From Bacillota bacterium (GTDB lineage: Bacteria > Bacillota > Clostridia > Lachnospirales > Bianqueaceae): 15,805 nucleotides of DNA. Where the stretch lies: positions 1-15,805 of the forward strand of contig JAFVHC010000133.1 in assembly GCA_017474705.1 (NCBI GenBank), in the 5' to 3' direction. Position 1 is the stretch's first letter, and each line of letters starts with the position of its first letter. The notes under the pieces were generated by a model. The model saw only the letters and a list, made by a program, of their open reading frames with translations, was not told the origin of the DNA and did not search any database. A program made the translations under genes and the position numbers. This document shows, piece after piece, positions 12,714 through 15,805 of this stretch.

Positions 12714-14246
12714 ATGAGAAAAGCAAGATCTATGGTAATGAGCGTGCTGCTGGCTGCGCTCATTTTATGCAGTCTTCCCGCCAGCCGAGGGCCGGCGTCT
12801 GCCGCGTCAGCCGAGAATCAGGCCATGCAGCAGGCGATCTCCCGGTATAACGCCTGCGGGTCGATCAACGTGATCCGCCGCAGCCTGGGCCTGTCGATGC
12901 TTACGCAGCAGCCGCTCTTGGATCAGGCGGCGGAGAACCACAGCGCCTATATGAACACGGCGAATCAGCTCAGTTTTGAGGAGGTTCCGGGCGAGACAGG
13001 GTACACCGGCGGCTACCCCGTGGACCGCAGCCGTTTCACTGGGTATACGAAGCAGTTCGTCACGGAATATGATAACTACCGTATGGTCACCTTCGAGGAT
13101 TTCGTGGCTTGGTGCATGCGCGATCCCTATCTGCGCACATCGCTGCTGAACCCGAATTATGGCGATATCGGCATGGGGCGCAGCGGATATTATTACTGCA
13201 TGGTCCTGGGCGGTAACGGCTATGAGGGCGACCCCATGACTACGGTCTATCCTTATGCGGGCCAGCAGGACGTGGGCACGATCTATTATTCATCCCTGTC
13301 CCATCTCCCAGAAGCCATGAGTGAGGTCCGTTCCCTGGGCATCCCCATCACAGTGCAGTACTACGCCGCCGGTCTTTCAGATCTGCGCTTCAAGGATATC
13401 AAGGCCGAACTGCTCAATACGGAAACGGAGAAGAACGAACAGCTCCATCTGGTGGCGCCCGGTGATGAAGACGGGATCTGGAACACGCTGATCCTCTTTC
13501 CGATGGGTGAATACCAGGCCAGTACCCGGTATACGGTCAGTGTGGCTTTCGACGTATATCAGGATGACGTGAAGATCGACACGGTCGAGGAGAAATGGTC
13601 CTTTACGACGGTCGGTCCGGACTACCTGGGCGGTGTTCGCAGCGATGCGGTCCTTACCATGTTCCTGGAGGCCATGGGGGCTCCGCAGTCGGTGTTCGAT
13701 GAGCAGTTAGCGCAGCTGCGCACGCCGGAGAATGCCGCCACCCGGGAAGAAGCCATCGTCTGGCTGATCGATCTGTTGGGCGTCTGTGCACCGAACGTCA
13801 TGAGCGAGATCACGGCGGACTTCAAAGAGACCTTTGAGGATATCAACCAATGCGAGGAGAACACCCGCGAAAAAGTACAAATAGCCTATCAGTTGAACTT
13901 GATTGAGGACCAAGGTCGTGGTATCCTTAACCCAAAGGCCCTATTGACAAGGGCTGAACTGGATCGTATCCTGGTCCAGCTGAAAGAACGATTTGCAACA
14001 GTGGAATTCCAGTGGGGCGAGGAAGAACCGGAACCGGAGCCGGAGCCGAAGGACGAAAAGAAAGGTCATAAACGTCACGACGAAGAGGAGCAGTCCTCGG
14101 AGGAAGAGTCCGGGCAGGATGCAGGAACCGCAGACGAGCCAGAGGACGGAACAGAAACGGAGTCCGAGGCAGAACCTCAGCCGGAAGCCGACGAAGTGTC
14201 GGAAACACAACAAAATGAAGAATCAGAAAACGAGGAGGCAGAATGA
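12714..14246 (+). CDS. Secreted CAP-domain protein with SLH-like repeats and acidic tail
   Basis: This 510-residue protein has a signal peptide (about 1-31, ending PASAASA). Residues 35-175 resemble the CAP/SCP (PR-1) fold: a helix with AAENHSAYM (His76), a WCMRDPYLRTSLLNPNYGDIGMG-type segment, then YYYCMVLGG. A middle beta-rich region (about 215-300, with ASTRYTVSVAFDVY) looks Ig-like. Residues about 305-430 resemble SLH repeats, with TREEAIVWL, FEDI and LNPKALLTRAELDRIL. The tail from about 437 to 510 is Glu/Pro/Ser-rich and very acidic, with a short basic island (KKGHKRH). There is no sorting signal or membrane anchor. SLH-like repeats could hold it to the wall; function is unknown. It lies 34 bases after gyrA and one base before glpK. 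Confidence 0.8.
   Translation: MRKARSMVMSVLLAALILCSLPASRGPASAASAENQAMQQAISRYNACGSINVIRRSLGLSMLTQQPLLDQAAENHSAYMNTANQLSFEEVPGETGYTGGYPVDRSRFTGYTKQFVTEYDNYRMVTFEDFVAWCMRDPYLRTSLLNPNYGDIGMGRSGYYYCMVLGGNGYEGDPMTTVYPYAGQQDVGTIYYSSLSHLPEAMSEVRSLGIPITVQYYAAGLSDLRFKDIKAELLNTETEKNEQLHLVAPGDEDGIWNTLILFPMGEYQASTRYTVSVAFDVYQDDVKIDTVEEKWSFTTVGPDYLGGVRSDAVLTMFLEAMGAPQSVFDEQLAQLRTPENAATREEAIVWLIDLLGVCAPNVMSEITADFKETFEDINQCEENTREKVQIAYQLNLIEDQGRGILNPKALLTRAELDRILVQLKERFATVEFQWGEEEPEPEPEPKDEKKGHKRHDEEEQSSEEESGQDAGTADEPEDGTETESEAEPQPEADEVSETQQNEESENEEAE
14232..14238 (+). promoter_or_regulatory. Ribosome binding site of glpK inside the CAP gene
   Basis: GAGGAGG lies in the last codons of the CAP-domain gene, 9 bases before ATG 14248. 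It fixes the glpK start and suggests translational coupling. Confidence 0.8.
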
Positions 14247-14247
14247 T

Positions 14248-15720
14248 ATGGCACGGATCATGGCATTAGACTCAGGTACCACCAGCGTACGCGCACTGAT
14301 CTTTGATGAAAACGGAAAGACTCTGGGCATGCACCAGGAAGAGATCGGTCAGATCTATCCGCATACCGGCTGGGTCGAAGAGGATCCGATCGAGATCTGG
14401 GACAAGCAGATCCGCGCGGCTGCCAAAGTGCTTGAAGAACTGGAGATGACCGCCGCCGACGTCGATTGCATCGGCATCACGAACCAGCGTGAAACGCTGA
14501 TCGCATGGGACAAGCGGACCGGCGAGCCGATCCATAACGCCATCGTCTGGCAGTGCCGCCGTACGGAGGAGTACTGCGGACAGCTGGTCGAACGCGGCCT
14601 GACCGAGTGGTTCCAGAAGAAGACAGGCCTCATTCTTGACGCGTACTTCTCCGCGACCAAGGCCGGCTGGATCCTGAAAAACGTCGAAGGCGCCCGCCGC
14701 ATGGCGCTGGAAGGCAATCTTCTCTTTGGTACGATCGATACATGGCTCATCTGGAAGGCCACGAACGGCGCATCCTTCGTGACAGACTATTCCAACGCAT
14801 GCCGTACCATGCTGTTCAATATCCATACACTGGACTGGGATCCGGAGATCCTGGAATTCTTCGATATCCCGCGTTCCTGCCTGCCCGACGTGCTTGAGAG
14901 CGGTGCAGAATTCGGCTCTCTGGATGCTGCCTATCTTGGCGCACCGATCCCGATCCTGGCGGTCCTGGGCGACCAGCAGAGCGCTTTGTTCGGCCAGCGA
15001 TGCTTCCAGAAGAGCGATGCTAAGTGCACCTACGGCACCGGCGCATTCATCCTTTCCAATATCGGCAAAGAGCCCGTCCTGTCCAAGGAAGGCCTGCTTA
15101 CAACGGTCGCCTGGGGTTATAAAGGAGAAGTCTATTATGCGTTTGAAGGAAGTATCTTCATGGCCGGCGCAGTCGTACAGTGGCTGCGCGACAACCTCGG
15201 CATCCTGGCCAACGCGGCTGAATCCGAAGCCATGGCCACCGCGGTCGACAGTAGTGAAGGCGTCTACTTCTTAAGCTCTTTCCAGGGCTTAGGTGCTCCC
15301 TGGTGGAAGAACGGCGTGCGCGCCAGCATCCACGGCATGAGCCGCAAGACCAATGCCAATCACATCGTGCGTGCGGCGCTCGAAAGTGTTGGCTTCCGCG
15401 TCAAGGACGTGGTCGGTGCCATGGAGCGTGAGATGGGCATGCCCTGTAAGACCCTGCGTGTGGACGGCGGTATGACCGCCAACCAGTTCATGATGCAGTG
15501 CCAGGCAGACATCCTGCAGATCCCGGTCATCAAGGGCGACAATCCGGAAGTCACTGCCATGGGTGCGGCTTTCATGGCCGGTCTTATGAAGCGTATCTGG
15601 AAAGATCCGCAGGAACTGAAAACCATGGAAGAACATGAGAAATATTTCCATCCGATCATGCACGCGCAGGAATCCGCGAAGCTGTATGAGGGATGGCTCA
15701 ATCTGATCCGTAACATTTAA
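14248..15720 (+). CDS. glpK: Glycerol kinase
   Basis: This 490-residue FGGY-family kinase phosphorylates glycerol with ATP to sn-glycerol 3-phosphate in the cytoplasm. Phosphate-binding ALDSGTTS is at the N-terminus. The glycerol-contact residues known from E. coli GlpK are kept: Arg81-Glu82 (ITNQRE), Trp101 (VWQCRR), Tyr133 (DAYFSATK) and Asp242 (GDQQSALFG). The second ATP motif region contains RVDGGMTAN and ends with VTAMGAAFMAGL. The usual ALDQGTTS is ALDSGTTS here. The loop before GDQQ (about 218-234, AEFGSLDAAYLGAPIPI) lacks the His that the phosphotransferase system phosphorylates in enterococcal and many Bacillota GlpK. The frame is open upstream to 13993, but that part is a shadow of the CAP-gene tail; ATG 14248 has the ribosome site and the conserved N-terminus. 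No glpF or glpD is adjacent. Confidence 0.93.
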   Translation: MARIMALDSGTTSVRALIFDENGKTLGMHQEEIGQIYPHTGWVEEDPIEIWDKQIRAAAKVLEELEMTAADVDCIGITNQRETLIAWDKRTGEPIHNAIVWQCRRTEEYCGQLVERGLTEWFQKKTGLILDAYFSATKAGWILKNVEGARRMALEGNLLFGTIDTWLIWKATNGASFVTDYSNACRTMLFNIHTLDWDPEILEFFDIPRSCLPDVLESGAEFGSLDAAYLGAPIPILAVLGDQQSALFGQRCFQKSDAKCTYGTGAFILSNIGKEPVLSKEGLLTTVAWGYKGEVYYAFEGSIFMAGAVVQWLRDNLGILANAAESEAMATAVDSSEGVYFLSSFQGLGAPWWKNGVRASIHGMSRKTNANHIVRAALESVGFRVKDVVGAMEREMGMPCKTLRVDGGMTANQFMMQCQADILQIPVIKGDNPEVTAMGAAFMAGLMKRIWKDPQELKTMEEHEKYFHPIMHAQESAKLYEGWLNLIRNI

Positions 15721-15732
15721 AGGGAGAAGTAC

Positions 15733-15805
15733 ATGAAGCGTTTGCTTGTTTTCTGGCTGGTCCTGACGCTGCTCGTAGGAACAGGAAGCCTCTATGCAGA
15801 AGAGG
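15733..15805 (+). CDS. Secreted protein, 5' fragment (continues beyond window)
   Basis: The first 24 codons, beginning MKRLLVFWLVLTLLVGTGSL and ending YAEE, form a typical signal peptide with a likely cleavage after YA. AGGGAG lies 6 bases before the ATG, and the gap from the glpK stop is 12 bases, so it is probably in the same transcript. The mature protein is outside the window and cannot be identified. Confidence 0.7.
   Translation, partial: MKRLLVFWLVLTLLVGTGSLYAEE

Noticed and set aside
13993..14247. Upstream in-frame extension of glpK (85 codons, Lys/Arg-rich)
   Set aside because: It is the acidic GA-rich tail of the CAP gene read in another frame; the glpK ribosome site and conserved N-terminus are at 14232-14250.

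Overview
The window looks like chromosomal DNA from a Gram-positive Bacillota (Firmicutes). The support is a Gram-positive cell-wall sorting signal, a SipW/Sec11-type signal peptidase fold, a glucosaminidase with SH3b and Ig-like repeats, QueH, strong AGGAGG-type ribosome sites, and adjacent gyrB-gyrA. By eye the G+C is above 50%, high for this phylum. A higher-GC Erysipelotrichia or Clostridia relative fits, but the sequence alone does not settle the genus.

Left part (1-1215): the 3' end of a surface or pilin-like operon. It holds the tail of a wall-anchored protein with a PPKTG sorting motif, then a SipW-type signal peptidase homologue whose catalytic Ser and His are replaced by Asp and Ser, then a hairpin terminator. 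Next (1229-5034) come a small uncharacterised lipoprotein on the minus strand and, divergently, a 1029-residue secreted glucosaminidase autolysin. Each has a readable promoter in the 233-base gap between them. The autolysin has a Ser/Glu-rich linker and a 444-base SH3b/Ig-like tandem repeat.

Middle (5101-7838): queH (epoxyqueuosine reductase), then a GH42 beta-galactosidase with its own near-consensus promoter, a repeat cluster that could be an operator, and a strong terminator.

Right part (7830-15805): gyrB starts from a promoter whose -35 box lies in the T-tract of the previous terminator. Its leader carries a possible 11-codon peptide and a hairpin. gyrA follows, then, closely spaced and without a visible terminator, a secreted CAP-domain protein with SLH-like repeats and an acidic tail, glycerol kinase (glpK), and the first 24 codons of another secreted protein. 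Inference: gyrase, a surface protein and glpK may be on one transcript.

The points most worth a second look are the catalytically dead SipW-like protein beside a pilin-like gene (a parallel to the streptococcal pilus factor SipA), the native Asn in GyrB at the position of the E. coli D426 quinolone residue, the gyrB leader peptide and hairpin, and the acidic additions on both gyrase subunits. I see no CRISPR array, tRNA, rRNA, insertion sequence or phage gene. No gap between genes exceeds 300 bases.
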